NCBI RefSeq assembly: GCF_014189455.1
Contig: NZ_CP050297.1
Coordinates: forward strand, 267,451-331,450
From: Mesorhizobium huakuii
GTDB taxonomy: Bacteria; Pseudomonadota; Alphaproteobacteria; Rhizobiales; Rhizobiaceae
DNA: 64,000 nt
Direction of reading: 5' to 3'
Positions 35,855 through 46,241 of the stretch are shown piece by piece. Position 1 is the stretch's first letter. The number at the start of each line of letters is the position of its first letter. The notes under the pieces were generated by a model. It searched no databases and was not told the DNA's origin. It saw only the letters and a list, made by a program, of their open reading frames with translations. The position numbers and the translations under genes were made by a program.

Positions 35855-36375
35855 AAAGCCCTCTCTTTTCCCATTGAGCGAACTCGACACCATTACTCCG
35901 TCCTCCCACTTGGCGCTTATCGTGAGGCAACGGACTGATGAGTGCTGCCCTCTCTCCTCCGACAGCTATCACCTGGAACGCTTTGCTTAGCGTCTTCAAG
36001 GGAGGTAAAAGACAACATGGCGCTTTGCGATGTCGGGTCAGAACGCGGTCAAGTTTGATCTGCAAATACTCGTCATAGGCTCAGAGTGTCGTGATCACTT
36101 GCCAGGCACCGGTGCGGAGCGCCTTAGGAAGCCGATAAGAACTGGGCGTGATGCCTGGGTAAGCTGGATTTGTGCTTGGATGGTAGGCTTTGTCCGCAGA
36201 CAAAATCGCCGAATTGTGCAGCATATTCAGTTGCATGAATCATATTATTGAGCCCAGTTCCGCGACCGTTAAGCTTTGTTAACTTTAAATTTCTTGCCCG
36301 GGCGAACGAATCGGACATAATGACGGTTGCTTGGCGCTTTTACGTCAAAAATCGTTTTTAGAGAGTCTCGATCGA
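35855..36375. promoter_or_regulatory. Region upstream of repA
   Basis: About 520 bp without a convincing gene. A near-palindrome GTTAAGCTTTGTTAAC (36268-36283) resembles the GTTnnCnnnnGnnAAC centromere-type sites of repABC plasmids but deviates at one conserved base. A possible promoter TTGCCC (36294-36299), 16 bp, CATAAT (36316-36321) lies 55 bp before the repA ATG. Transcription of repABC is normally repressed here by RepA. Confidence 0.45.
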
Positions 36376-37584
36376 ATGAACGTGAACTCGCCCGTTCCTA
36401 CAAAGATCCCGCTGCTGTTCGAGAAAAGCATCCTCGATCAGGGCGATCAGATATCGAAGAAGTTGCACCTGCTTTCGATGCAGCGCTTCCCTCCCCACGC
36501 GAAGAAAGATCTTCGTTCGTTCTCGCTGGCGGAGGTTGCCACGTATCTGGGGGTTTCCCAGAGCCATCTGAAGAAACTGCATCTGGAAGGAAAGGGACCG
36601 GTGCCTGAAACCTCGACGTCGGGCAGACGTTCGTACACTGCTGAACAGATGCTTGAGCTGCGCCAGTATCTGGACCAGTACGGTCGATCTGACGCCCGCA
36701 TGTATGTTCCCCATCGGCGGCCCAGCGAGAAGCTTCAGATTTTAGCTGTGGTTAATTTCAAGGGAGGCAGCGGGAAGACCACTACAGCTGCCCACCTCGC
36801 CCAATACCTTGCGCTTACCGGTCACCGTGTCCTAGCGGTCGATCTCGATCCGCAGGCGTCGCTTTCTTCATTGCATGGGTTCCAGCCTGAACTCGACCAG
36901 ACGAAATCCCTTTACGACGCGATTCGTTATGACGACGAGAGGGTGCCTCTCTCCGAGATCATCAAGCCGACGAATTTCCCGGGCTTGGACATCGTCCCAG
37001 CGAACCTAGAGCTCCAGGAATTCGAATACGACACGCCTCTGGCAATGACTGACAAGTCTTCGAATGCGGGCAGAGCGTTTTTCACACGCATCTCGAAGGC
37101 ATTGATGGAGGTCGACGATCGCTACGATGTCATAGTTATCGATTGTCCGCCGCAGCTTGGCTACCTGACGATCACTGCACTGACCGCGGCGACTTCAGTG
37201 TTGATCACGATCCATCCGCAGATGCTCGATGTGATGAGCATGGGCCAGTTTCTGCTGATGCTCGGGAACATCCTGGAGCCGATCAGAGCGGCCGGTGCCG
37301 AGGTGAATCTGGAGTGGTATCGCTACCTTGTTACTCGGTTCGAACCTACGGACCAGCCGCAAGCGCAGATGGTGGCATTCCTGCATACGCTGTTCGGCGA
37401 ATTCATCCTAAAGAACCAGATGCTGAAATCAACGGCGATTTCCGATGCGGGGATTACCAAGCAGACCCTCTACGAAGTCGAAAAGAGTGCGATGACCCGG
37501 TCCACATACGAGCGGGCAATGGAAGCCTTGGACGTCGTTAATGGCGAAATCGTAGCTTTGATTCATGAAGCATGGGGGCGCTGA
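36376..37584 (+). CDS. repA: RepA, ParA-type partition ATPase and repressor of repABC
   Basis: 402 residues from ATG 36376 (TTG 36331 also possible). An N-terminal helix-turn-helix (SFSLAEVATYLGVSQSHLKK) precedes the ParA fold with Walker A KGGSGKTT (residues 129-136), the HRVLAVDLDPQASLSSLHGF block and VIVIDCPPQLG. RepA partitions the plasmid with RepB and represses the operon. Intact. The repB gene begins 68 bp downstream. Confidence 0.95.
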   Translation: MNVNSPVPTKIPLLFEKSILDQGDQISKKLHLLSMQRFPPHAKKDLRSFSLAEVATYLGVSQSHLKKLHLEGKGPVPETSTSGRRSYTAEQMLELRQYLDQYGRSDARMYVPHRRPSEKLQILAVVNFKGGSGKTTTAAHLAQYLALTGHRVLAVDLDPQASLSSLHGFQPELDQTKSLYDAIRYDDERVPLSEIIKPTNFPGLDIVPANLELQEFEYDTPLAMTDKSSNAGRAFFTRISKALMEVDDRYDVIVIDCPPQLGYLTITALTAATSVLITIHPQMLDVMSMGQFLLMLGNILEPIRAAGAEVNLEWYRYLVTRFEPTDQPQAQMVAFLHTLFGEFILKNQMLKSTAISDAGITKQTLYEVEKSAMTRSTYERAMEALDVVNGEIVALIHEAWGR

Positions 37585-37652
37585 CTTGTCTGCTGACAAA
37601 AGTGCACCTTTTCCAAATGTATTCAACGGCCTACGCTGCCTGGAGGTAAAAT

Positions 37653-38638
37653 ATGGCACGTAAGAATCTTCTTTCTGGCCTCGTAGAAGCGGAAGCCGGC
37701 GAGCGGGAGTCATCTACGCGGCTGCAGCATATCCGATCCGCGGAGCGTCAAAATCCATGATCCGTTCGGTCAACGAGTTGGCAAAGCAAGCGGATGCGTA
37801 TCTTGAGGGCGAGCATGTCGTGGAACTCGACCCAAGCGCAGTCGACGGGTCGTTCGTTTCCGACCGCATGGGCGACGACCAGGAGCAGTACCAAGAGCTG
37901 CTGGAAGCTATTCGGGAAAGGGGGCAGGATTCTCCCATACTTGTCCGTCCGCATCCAGGCTCCGACGGCCGCTACATGATTGTCTTCGGCCACCGCAGAG
38001 TCCGAGTCGCTCGTGAGCTGGGGCGGAAGGTAAGGGCAGTCGTCAAGGAGATCGACGACAGGGCCCATGTAATTGCCCAGGGTCAGGAGAATTCCGCTCG
38101 TGCAAATCTTAGCTTCATCGAGAAGGCGATGTTCGCAAAGCGTCTTGAGGATTTGGGGTACGACAGAGATGTGATCTCGTCAGCATTGGCCTCGAACGCC
38201 GCTGCGGTATCAAAGATGGTATCAGTCGTCTCAAGAATTCCGGCGTCTGTGATCGGCAAGATTGGATCCGCTACGTCTGTGGGCCGCGAGCGGTGGGTTG
38301 AGCTGTCTCTCCTCGCCGGCAAGAAATTCGAAATGGTTAATGCAATCTTGTCCGAACCAGAATTCGGTGAGTTGGAAAGCAGCGAACGTTTCGAAAGGCT
38401 GCTGGGAGCCCTGAATGCGAAGGGGAAGCCGGTTCGCAAGGTAGGTCTGAAGTCCCAAGCACAATCCTGGGTCCCAGAGGACAAAGCAGTTTGCGTCAGC
38501 GTTAAGAAGGCAGGCAAGGCCACCACGATCGCCGTGAAGGAGATGGACGGCAGCCGCTTTGGTACGTGGATTTCCGATAATCTGAGCAACCTCTATGAGG
38601 CGTTCAGAAAATCGGAGCAGACCTCAACAGGAGACTGA
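37653..38638 (+). pseudogene. repB: RepB, ParB-type centromere-binding protein, frameshift near N-terminus
   Basis: ATG 37653 after CTGGAGGTAAA reads MARKNLLSGLVEAEAGERE, the usual RepB start. The rest follows in another frame: YPIRGASKSMIRSVNELAKQ, then GEHVVELDPSAVDGSF, IVFGHRRVRVARELGRKV and QGQENSARANLSFIEKA (ParB motifs). One missing G near 37709 explains the break; the repaired protein is about 328 residues. RepB binds parS and loads the partition complex. Because the replicon must be maintained, a sequencing error is the likely cause. Without repair, translation could start only at ATG 37757. Confidence 0.92.
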
Positions 38639-38644
38639 AACCGC

Positions 38645-38700
38645 AAAAGAAAAAGGCCCCCGAACGTCACCGTCGCGGAAGCCCTTCTCGTCTGTCGCAA
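38645..38700 (-). ncRNA. repABC counter-transcribed RNA (inc RNA)
   Basis: On the minus strand of the repB-repC gap there is TTGACA (38728-38733), a 17-bp spacer and GATTCT (38705-38710). Then follows a short transcript ending in a GC-rich hairpin (38653-38686) and a U-rich tail (complement of the A-run 38644-38654). Position, direction and size match the small antisense RNAs that repress repC expression and cause incompatibility in repABC plasmids. Predicted from sequence pattern only. Confidence 0.68.
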
Positions 38701-38791
38701 GCTGAGAATCGCATTTCCCCGAATCACTGTCAAGAGTCGTGGCGCCGTTTTGGCGAGCAGATTTCTTTTGCCTAATCGAAGGTGAAAGAAA

Positions 38792-39997
38792 ATGGAGACG
38801 GGTATTGCAACGACGCCCTTTGGGCGGCGGCCGATGTCGCTTGCCATGCTGGCAGCGCAAAACGATTCACGTGAAATCCCCAAGGGCAGGGTCGTCGACA
38901 AATGGCAGATCTACCGCAACCTCTGCGAGGGCAAGAGCATCGTCGGTATCGGCGATCGTGCGCTGGCCGTCCTGAATGCGTTGCTATCATTCTATCCTGA
39001 CAGCGAATTGGGTGAGGAAAACGACCTCATCGTCTTTCCCTCGAACGCACAGCTGTCGCTCAGGGCGCACGGAATGCCCGAGCCCACAGTCAGACGACAC
39101 CTGGCGGCTCTTGTTGACTGCGGGCTGATCATCCGTCGGGATAGTCCGAACGGCAAGCGCTACGCGCGCAAGGGCAGAGGAGGGGAGATCGAGGAAGCAT
39201 TTGGCTTCTCCCTGGCGCCGCTGCTGGCCCGCGCTCACGAGTTCGAGGCGGCGGCCGAGCGTGTTCGCGCCGACAACAGGGCGCTCAGGCTGATGCGCGA
39301 GCGGATCACCTTACACCGCCGGGACATCCACAAGCTGATCGAGGCGGCTGTTGACGAAGATGTTCCAGGCGACTGGGGAGGCCTGTGGAAGCGCTTCCGC
39401 GGCGTTGTGGAGGCAATTCCGCGCCGAGCCTGCATTGCCGAGCTCGAACTGATCGTGGCGGATATGGCCGGATTACATGACGAGGTGGATAAGCTGCTGG
39501 AAAGTCATATGAAACACACGAATCCGAGCGGCAATGACTCTCAAAACGAGCGGCAGCAATCTAATTCAAATACCGACTCTATTTTTGAATTTGAACCTGC
39601 TTTAGAGAAAAGCGGGGCATCGGCCGAGCCCAAGACGAGGACCGCAGAGGCGCCGAAAACATACCCACTAGGGATGGTGCTGAAGGCTTGCCCCGAAATT
39701 GCGGATTATGCCGTCGACGGGATCGGCAATTGGCGCGATCTTATGATAACGGCCGCCCAGGTGCGGGGATATCTGGGCGTTTCGCCGTCTGCGTATGAGG
39801 AGGCGTGCCATGTGATGGGCCAAGAGATCGCGGCGATCGTGATCGCCTGCATTCTGCAAAGGGCGCAGCACATCAACTCGGCCGGCGGCTATTTGCGGGT
39901 ACTGACCGAAAAGGCGACGTCAGGGCAGTTCTCTGTCGGGCCGATGCTGATGGCGGCGCTCAAGGCGAACGGCGCCATGGCGAAGATGACGGGATGA
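38792..39997 (+). CDS. repC: RepC replication initiator
   Basis: 401 residues. The N-terminus TPFGRRPMSLAMLAAQ and the following winged-helix region (SIVGIGDRALAVLNALLSFY, MPEPTVRRHLAALVDCGLII) are the hallmark of RepC. The C-terminal domain includes GMVLKACPEIADYA and RGYLGVSPSAYEEACHVMG. RepC binds an AT-rich origin inside its own coding sequence; here a candidate lies at about 39555-39610. Intact. Confidence 0.95.
   Translation: METGIATTPFGRRPMSLAMLAAQNDSREIPKGRVVDKWQIYRNLCEGKSIVGIGDRALAVLNALLSFYPDSELGEENDLIVFPSNAQLSLRAHGMPEPTVRRHLAALVDCGLIIRRDSPNGKRYARKGRGGEIEEAFGFSLAPLLARAHEFEAAAERVRADNRALRLMRERITLHRRDIHKLIEAAVDEDVPGDWGGLWKRFRGVVEAIPRRACIAELELIVADMAGLHDEVDKLLESHMKHTNPSGNDSQNERQQSNSNTDSIFEFEPALEKSGASAEPKTRTAEAPKTYPLGMVLKACPEIADYAVDGIGNWRDLMITAAQVRGYLGVSPSAYEEACHVMGQEIAAIVIACILQRAQHINSAGGYLRVLTEKATSGQFSVGPMLMAALKANGAMAKMTG
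39555..39610 (+). other. Probable oriV, AT-rich segment within repC
   Basis: The only strongly AT-rich stretch of repC (for example CTAATTCAAATACCGACTCT then ATTTTTGAATTTG). In repABC plasmids the origin is in the central AT-rich part of repC. No experimental support here. Confidence 0.55.
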
Positions 39998-40344
39998 CGA
40001 TCGCCGATCCCGCAGCTTGTCGCGTTGCGACCAGCTCAAAGCCAATGCGGCCTTTTGGGTCTCTGGTTTCGTCGACCGGCAGCAGTCTTGGTGGTTGTCC
40101 GCGCGTCTGACCGACAAGGCACAAGGGTGGGGCAGTATTCCGAGAGTCTTGTTTCCAAGCATACGATGCTGGCACTGCTCAATTATCGAGGTGGCGTCAG
40201 CGCCCCCCACCGCTTGGCGCCAAAAGGTCGTCAAACAGGCCAAAGACTTGCTATGAGGGCCATTTGCTGCATGTATCTGAAACAGCTGCGGCCAGTGCGG
40301 TCGGCCAACGGACAGGTAGACACTTACGGCAAGGAAACACCTTT
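39998..40344. other. repC-cspA intergenic region
   Basis: About 350 bp. Open frames exist on the plus strand (40017-40256) but lack a ribosome-binding site and recognisable content. The last 100 bp should form the long 5' leader usual for cold-shock genes. Confidence 0.35.
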
Positions 40345-40557
40345 ATGGCGACTGGAACGGTAAAGTGGTTCAACGCGACCAAGGGCTTTGGCTTCATTCA
40401 ACCCGACGGTGGTGGACAGGACGTGTTTGTCCATATTTCTGCTGTCGAGCGCGCTGGCCTTTCGACGCTTGCTGACGGCCAGAAGGTCAACTACGAGATA
40501 GAACAGGATCGGCGGACCGGTAAATCGTCTGCCGGCAACCTGAGCAAGGCTGGCTGA
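40345..40557 (+). CDS. cspA: Cold-shock protein (CspA family)
   Basis: 70 residues, ATG 40345 with AAGGA upstream. The single cold-shock domain has RNP1 (KGFGFIQ) and RNP2 (VFVHIS), plus the N-terminal [11 protein letters not shown]. Binds single-stranded nucleic acid and acts as RNA chaperone. Length is normal. It stands directly downstream of repC, a location seen on other rhizobial replicons. Confidence 0.94.
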   Translation: MATGTVKWFNATKGFGFIQPDGGGQDVFVHISAVERAGLSTLADGQKVNYEIEQDRRTGKSSAGNLSKAG

Positions 40558-41032
40558 ACCAGGCACTCAAATTGGCAATCGCATCAAGCACGCAAGCTTC
40601 AGTGCACCAAGAGGACAGGTCTGGTGGCCTACCGGCATGTTGTTGAAGTGTCACCTTTGCTGACCCATATGCGCGGTGCGTGGGATGTTTCCTCCCATTC
40701 GTCCGGCGCGTTCCCCTCTGGAGGTTTTAACCTTCATACCTGGCTGGACCTTGGTCCGGACTTTTTCTTGCGCGCGAGAAACGGGTAAACTGAGGTGACG
40801 AGGCCCGGCGGTGATTGCGCGATCTCGCAGCCAGAATTGGGCAGTATCGCGTTGCCACTTCATCGGTGAAGGTCAGAGCGGTTAAGCCGATGGCTTATAT
40901 TCGCCAGCCCGGCTGGCGAATACTGACCTAAGGCCGTTTCTCGGCCTGCCATTCTCTCCGGTCATTCGAAGGACAATGGCAATTCGCCGCCTGCTTTTGC
41001 CGATATTTTCACAAGAGATGTGGAAGAATTGA
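40558..41032. other. Intergenic region with hairpin
   Basis: No supported gene in about 475 bp. A perfect hairpin TATTCGCCAGC / GCTGGCGAATA lies at 40898-40922; it lacks a T-run, so it is more likely a protein-binding or processing site than an intrinsic terminator. Confidence 0.4.
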
Positions 41033-41254
41033 CTATTCTGCAGGCTTGTCGAAGACCATGGGCAACCCGCGTGTCGATGCCATCTCGACCACCAGTTCTT
41101 CGATAGCTTCGTCGGAAAGGCGGGTCTGCAGTATCGTACGAATCCGCTTGACCAGTTCGTGCACCGGCAAAGGCAAGAGATCCTCGGCATCATCGATAAG
41201 CCGACTGACTTCGATCACAACGTCAGCATCGATGTCGCTCGGCAAATTTCGCAT
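41033..41254 (-). CDS. Small unknown protein
   Basis: 73 residues (MRNLPSDIDADVVIEVSRLI...), acidic and helical, no recognised domain. Followed upstream on the same strand by the DUF982 gene, 75 bp away. Codon use fits a real gene but evidence is limited. Confidence 0.5.
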   Translation of the reverse strand: MRNLPSDIDADVVIEVSRLIDDAEDLLPLPVHELVKRIRTILQTRLSDEAIEELVVEMASTRGLPMVFDKPAE

Positions 41255-41329
41255 ATGCCATCTCCGATCGAGGTAAATATTGCCGGTCTACCTGCCCGTT
41301 GTCGAGAGGCGCGATGTTCCGCTTCGACC

Positions 41330-41572
41330 TCAGTCGCTGCGTAGGATTTTCGCTTCTAACGCCGCTACAACGAAGGCCCGTCTCGCTACCGGCGGCTGAG
41401 CTTCACCACGCAGAACCTGAAGACATGCATCCATGGCCAGTTTTCGCTTGTTCGTCTGATGAGGGAAACTCCGCAGCAGGATCGTCGCTGCGTCGTTGAC
41501 ATCGAATATGATGCGCTCACGGTCATGCCGGCCAACTTGCACCACCACGGGCCGGATGAACCTGCTCGACAT
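41330..41572 (-). CDS. DUF982 domain protein
   Basis: 80 residues. The pattern F-x-x-P-V (start), IIFDVNDAATILLRSFP, a K-rich turn, AMDACLQVLRGEAQPPVARR and AFVVAALEA matches DUF982, a small family abundant on rhizobial plasmids. Function unknown. Confidence 0.75.
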   Translation of the reverse strand: MSSRFIRPVVVQVGRHDRERIIFDVNDAATILLRSFPHQTNKRKLAMDACLQVLRGEAQPPVARRAFVVAALEAKILRSD

Positions 41573-41962
41573 GCAATTACACTCTCAATTCCGACCGTGA
41601 CACGGTCTTCGCTATCATGACGTTGGGTCAATTTATACATTTGTGGCTAGGGCCAGAACAGAACGCCCAATCTCAAGACAAGTTGCCTGCCGAATTTCAG
41701 CAGGCAGCTACCTGAATTCGGATGGGCACCGGTCTTGTTGCGCAAGGAAGCACAGCGAATTCTGACGTGTCCGGAAGGTGAAGCGGCGCCTGGTCTTAGG
41801 CTCGGGCTTTCCTGAACGGTGCCGGCCTTGAGGCGGCCGCTGCTGCAATGGCGACGCTGCTAGTGGCGCGCGGGTGCCGGGAGAGAAAGAGGGCGGGCGG
41901 GGTGCGGTGGCGGGTAAAGGTCCGGGAGAGAGTCTCCCGGCGCCCGCCAAGGAGCAACAACC
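41573..41962. promoter_or_regulatory. Region upstream of the DUF932 gene
   Basis: About 390 bp without a gene. A hairpin TGCCTGC / GCAGGCA (around 41684-41706) lies near its start, and the last part is G-rich and leads to AAGGAGCAACAACC before the DUF932 ATG. Confidence 0.4.
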
Positions 41963-43159
41963 ATGACCCAAATGGAAATTCTTGCGCCTAAGCGCAACGA
42001 GCGTGCCGGATACAAGGTCGACCTCAGCCGCGGCCAGCGTATTGGCCGCGTGTCGTCAGAATGGTTCAACCGGCCGGCGGATGAGCGATACCTGTCGCTC
42101 AACGACCTTGGAAAGGCGGTGAAGAGCCGGTCGGAGCGCAGCAAGACCCGCATCGTCGAAAGTGAGCTGATCCGCGTCGAGGCCAGCCGCGACGATCCGG
42201 AGCGCCTGAGACTAATGCTGCCCGATGCGCGTGCGCCTGTCGCCCCCACGCATTGGAGTTTTGGCCAACTCGCCAGCCTGGTCGGCGCGCCGGCCACTTA
42301 TCTGCGCCAGCTTCCGGCCCCGCTCGCGGCAATCAACCTTCAGCACGGTCTCCTCAACCACCGCGCCGAGCAGGTGAAGACGCTGGAAATTGAGAACGGA
42401 CGCCTCGAGCTGCGGGCGGTAACAGGCCCTGACTATGGCAGAATATATGACTCAGAGCTGGTGGACGCCGTGCAAAAGGTCGCCGGCAACGGTACAGGAG
42501 ACACGCGCTGGAAGGTCCCCGGAGTGCTCGACTGGTCGACAGGGATCTACAATCCGCACGTCGACATCTCCAGCGATACCACCACGCTCTACGCGTCTGA
42601 TCGCGATATCTTTGTCTTCCTCGTCGACGATCTGAACCCGATCGAGGCCGGGCGGCTGCCGAATGGGGAACCGGATCTCTATTTCCGCGGCTTCTACTGC
42701 TGGAATTCCGAAGTCGGAGCTCGCACCCTCGGGATCGCCAGCTTCTATCTGCGCGCGGTTTGTCAGAATCGCAATCTGTGGGGGGTCGAAGATTTCGAGG
42801 AAATCACCATCCGCCATTCAAAATACGCGGCCTCCCGTTTCGCCCTCGAAGCCGAACCAGCCCTGATCCAGTTTGCCGATTCCTCCCCCATGCCGTTCGT
42901 CAACGGCATCAAGACCGCGCGGCAACGGATCGTTGCCAGAGACGACGAAGAGCGCCTGAGCTTCCTGCGCAAGCGGGGCTTCTCCAAGTCCGAGACCACT
43001 AAGATCATCGATACTGTGCTGCTTGAGGAAGGCCGGCCGCCAGAATCGATTTTCGATTTCGTGCAGGGCATCACGCGGGTCGCGCGGGACAAGTCGCATC
43101 AGGATGTCCGCCTGGAAATGGAGGGCAAGGCCAAGAAGCTTCTCGATTTCGCCGCCTGA
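41963..43159 (+). CDS. DUF932 domain protein
   Basis: 398 residues, ATG 41963 after AAGGAGC. Contains the DUF932 core (HWSFGQLASLVGAPATYLRQ, then RAVTGPDYGRIYDSELVDAV, FRGFYCWNSEVGARTLGIAS, RNLWGVEDF). DUF932 proteins are phage- and plasmid-borne and of unknown biochemical role. It heads the plasmid backbone cluster and is followed by a strong terminator at 43231-43266. Confidence 0.88.
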   Translation: MTQMEILAPKRNERAGYKVDLSRGQRIGRVSSEWFNRPADERYLSLNDLGKAVKSRSERSKTRIVESELIRVEASRDDPERLRLMLPDARAPVAPTHWSFGQLASLVGAPATYLRQLPAPLAAINLQHGLLNHRAEQVKTLEIENGRLELRAVTGPDYGRIYDSELVDAVQKVAGNGTGDTRWKVPGVLDWSTGIYNPHVDISSDTTTLYASDRDIFVFLVDDLNPIEAGRLPNGEPDLYFRGFYCWNSEVGARTLGIASFYLRAVCQNRNLWGVEDFEEITIRHSKYAASRFALEAEPALIQFADSSPMPFVNGIKTARQRIVARDDEERLSFLRKRGFSKSETTKIIDTVLLEEGRPPESIFDFVQGITRVARDKSHQDVRLEMEGKAKKLLDFAA

Positions 43160-43230
43160 TCCTTTGCGGAGCCCAGCGGCGAAAACTCTCGTCGCCGGCC
43201 TCGCCTCCGCGCAGTCTCCATCAATCCCCA

Positions 43231-43266
43231 GCGCCGTCCTCCGAAGCAAGAGGACGGCGCTTTTTT
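43231..43266 (+). terminator. Intrinsic terminator after DUF932 gene
   Basis: GCGCCGTCCTC, eight-base loop, GAGGACGGCGC, then TTTTTT. Perfect 11-bp stem. Confidence 0.9.
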
Positions 43267-43445
43267 CGTGGGAGAACCGTGACGCCAACATGCTGCAGGC
43301 CCCTCGGGCGGCTCGGTCGCGTCGAGATCCGCGAGCCGGGGTCAGGTCGGCGTGAGGCCTGGAGGCGGAGGGGGGAGGGGAGGGTTCTGACGGGCTTGGA
43401 GGTTCGGGGAGAGGCCCCGGGCCGCCCGTCATGGAGAACCTGACC

Positions 43446-45597
43446 ATGGCAAAGAACGCCATTCAGAAGATCGCGATGAACGCTGCGGAGAATATTCCCT
43501 ATGACAGGCTGATGCTGTCGCAGAAGAATGTTCGGCGCATCAAGGACGGGGTGTCGATCGAGCAGCTGGCCGAAGACATCGGACGGCGAAAGCTGATCCA
43601 GAGCCTGAACGTACGTCCCGTGCTCGACGGCGAGGGCGAGGAGACCGGCACGTTCGAGGTGCCCGCCGGCGGCCGGCGTTATCTCGCGCTCGGCATCCTC
43701 ATCAAGCAAAAGCGCCTGGCGAAGAACGAGCCGATCCCCTGCATCGTCAACCGCGGGCAGGAGACCTCGGCCGAGGAGGATTCGCTTGCCGAAAACCTGC
43801 GGCGCGCCGACCTGCACCCGCTCGATCAGTTTCGGGCCTTCAAGACGCTCAGCGATCAGGGCCTCGATCCGGAGGAGATCGGCGCCCGCTTCTTCGTATC
43901 GCCGGCGACGGTGAGGCAGCGCCTGCGGCTGGCCTCGGTGTCACCGAAACTTCTCGATCTCTACGAGAAGGACGAAATCCGGCTCGAACAGATCATGGCG
44001 TTTTCGATCTCCGACGATCACGCGCGCCAGGAACAGGTCTGGGAGCGGATTGCCAGCTCGCACACGCAGGAACCATACTACATCAGGCGCCTGCTGACGG
44101 AGACGACGGTGCGGGCCGATGATCGCCGTGCCGTCTATGTCGGTGCCGAAGCCTATGAAGCGGCTGGAGGCGTCGTCCTTCGCGACCTGTTCGAGCAGGA
44201 TTCCGGCGGCTGGTTCCAGGATGCCGCGCTCCTCGAGCAGCTTGTCTTCGACAGGCTGAAGGTGGATGCCGAGGCGATCCGCGCCGAAGGCTGGAAATGG
44301 GTCGAGGCGGCGATCAGCTTTCCCTATGGCCACACCTCCGGCATGCGGCGCATCTACGCCGAGGCGCAGGAGCTCAGCGCCGAGGAGATCGAACGCTACG
44401 AGGCGCTGAAGGCCGAATACGACAAGCTGGATGCGGACTATGCCGAGGCAGAGGAGACCGACGAGGCAATCGAGGCGAAGCTTGACCAACTGGGTGCCGA
44501 GCTCGATGCGATCGATGATCGTCCTCAAAGCTACGATCCCGGCCAGAAGACCATTGCCGGGGTGTTCGTTATGCTTGCCGCGAACGGTAAGCCCCAGGTC
44601 GACGCCGGTTTCGTTCGGTCCGAGGACGAGCCGCGGCCCGAAACCAGCGACGTCGATGAGGGCGAGGAAGGGGGGCACCGAGGGCCAAACCCGATCCAAT
44701 GGCGACGACGACGGCGATGGCGTTGTCGTCAACGGCCAGCCGGTGAACGACGCCTCTGGCGACGACGGCGAGGACGATGGCATCAAGCCCCTCCCTGATC
44801 GGCTCGTCTTCGACCTGACGGCGCAGCGCACGCTGGCGCTACGCAACGCGCTCGCCGGCGACGTCGATATCGCCATCATCGCCGCACTCCATGCCTTCGT
44901 CCTGCAGGTCTTCTATCGCTTCGCGCCGAACACGTGCCTGGAGATCTGCATGAAGAGCGGCAGCTTCAGCCAGGTTGACGGTCTTGCCGAGACCTCCTGG
45001 GCCAAGGAGATCGCCGAGCGGCACGAAGCCTGGGACCGCGATTTGCCCGATGAGGCGGAAGGCCTGTGGGACTTCCTTCTCGGCCTCGATGAAGCAAGCC
45101 GCAAGGCGCTTTTCGCGCACTGCGTCTCGCTGACCCTCAATGCGGTGGTCGAACCCTGGAACAGGCGAGCGAAGGCGCTCGAGCATGTAGACGTGCTTGG
45201 CCGCTCGCTCCAGTTCGACATGGTCGACGCCGGCTGGACGCCCACGGTCGAGTTCCTCGGGAGGCTCACCAAGGCGCGGATTCTACAGGCTGTCCGTGAA
45301 GCGCGTGGCGCAGACTCCGCGCAGCTGATCGACCACATGAAGAAGGACATCATGGCCCGTGAAGCTGCCCGTCTTCTCGAAGGCTCGAACTGGCTGCCAG
45401 AGCCGCTGCGCGTTGAGGTCGATGAAGTGTCTGCCGATGCTGGCGACGCGGCCGCCAGCGAGATGTCGGACGAGGCGGCTCTCGACGGCGATGCCGCCGA
45501 GCTGCCGGCCTTCCTCGCCGACGATGCGGATCCGTCCTCCAATAAGCCGGTGACCATAGACAGCGACGAGGCCGACCACCTTCAGGCCGCCGAATAG
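43446..45597 (+). pseudogene. ParB/Spo0J-type nuclease-like protein of plasmid backbone, one frameshift
   Basis: Repaired length about 717 residues. The N-terminal ParB domain has EVPAGGRRYLALGILIKQ (GGRRYLAL at 75-82) and the AEEDSLAENLRRADLHPLDQ box (109-128), then a helix-turn-helix (EEIGARFFVSPATVRQRLRL). A coiled coil follows (EELSAEEIERYEALKAEYDK). The frame breaks at six G (44671-44676): removing one G joins EGEEGG to TEGQTRSNGDDDGDG. Much longer than RepB and not next to a ParA gene, so it is unlikely to be the partition protein. Such proteins are common on rhizobial plasmids between DUF932 and DUF1419 genes. Confidence 0.85.
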
Positions 45598-45716
45598 CCG
45601 GCCTCACGCTCGCACCGGGCCCGGCACTCCCGCCGGGCCCAATCCAGTTCCAACTCACCCTCAAGCCCGGGATCGCCACAGCGCGCCCGGGGAGTTTTTG
45701 TTTCATGGAGATCGAC

Positions 45717-46109
45717 ATGTTCGACTGGAAAAGATCCTGCTCCTACGACGAGCAGCAGAAGAGACGTTTCCACACCACAGCCCGTTCACGGCTGAAGAAA
45801 CTCGCCGCCGAACTCGCGCTGCCGCAGGGAAGCTTCGACCTGCGCTCCAACAGGGCGGGCATCGCCGTTTGCGGTGAAATTACCCTGCACCACGACGACG
45901 CCTACATCCAGGTCGGCCAGTTCGGTTTGTCCTCAGGTCACGGTATCCTGATCCGCACCTGCAAGGGCCGTAAAGACTACATCGGCGGGGCCAACCACTT
46001 CGTCGCACTCGGCATGCTCGACGATATCCCGGCGCTCGCCGCCGCCGTCCGTGCCATCACCGGGGTTGGTCGAGACGCTTCGTGTTCCTCCGAGCGACGC
46101 GCCGCCTAA
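45717..46109 (+). CDS. Conserved plasmid protein, unknown
   Basis: 130 residues from ATG 45717 (MFDWKRSCSYDEQQKRRF...; ATG 45705 also in frame). Basic N-terminus, strand-rich middle (GIAVCGEITLHHDDAYIQVG). No named domain recognised. In the same direction as the ParB-like and DUF1419 genes, in a typical rhizobial plasmid gene order. Confidence 0.65.
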   Translation: MFDWKRSCSYDEQQKRRFHTTARSRLKKLAAELALPQGSFDLRSNRAGIAVCGEITLHHDDAYIQVGQFGLSSGHGILIRTCKGRKDYIGGANHFVALGMLDDIPALAAAVRAITGVGRDASCSSERRAA

Positions 46110-46241
46110 ACTCCTGCAAACCCCATCATCGCCAGTGCACGTGCCGGCCGCAGGCTCGGCCCGTCGCCAGCCACAACACAGCAAGCAGTTGCCATGGCGC
46201 GGCGATGCCGCGCGTGGCCGACTTGCCTTGAGGAGAACCTC

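Noticed and set aside
36268..36283. GTTAAGCTTTGTTAAC as a repABC parS site
   Set aside because: One conserved base of the usual consensus is wrong and there is only one copy, so it is noted only as a weak candidate in the repA upstream region.
40017..40256. 79-residue ORF between repC and cspA
   Set aside because: No ribosome-binding site or recognisable domain; left as intergenic.
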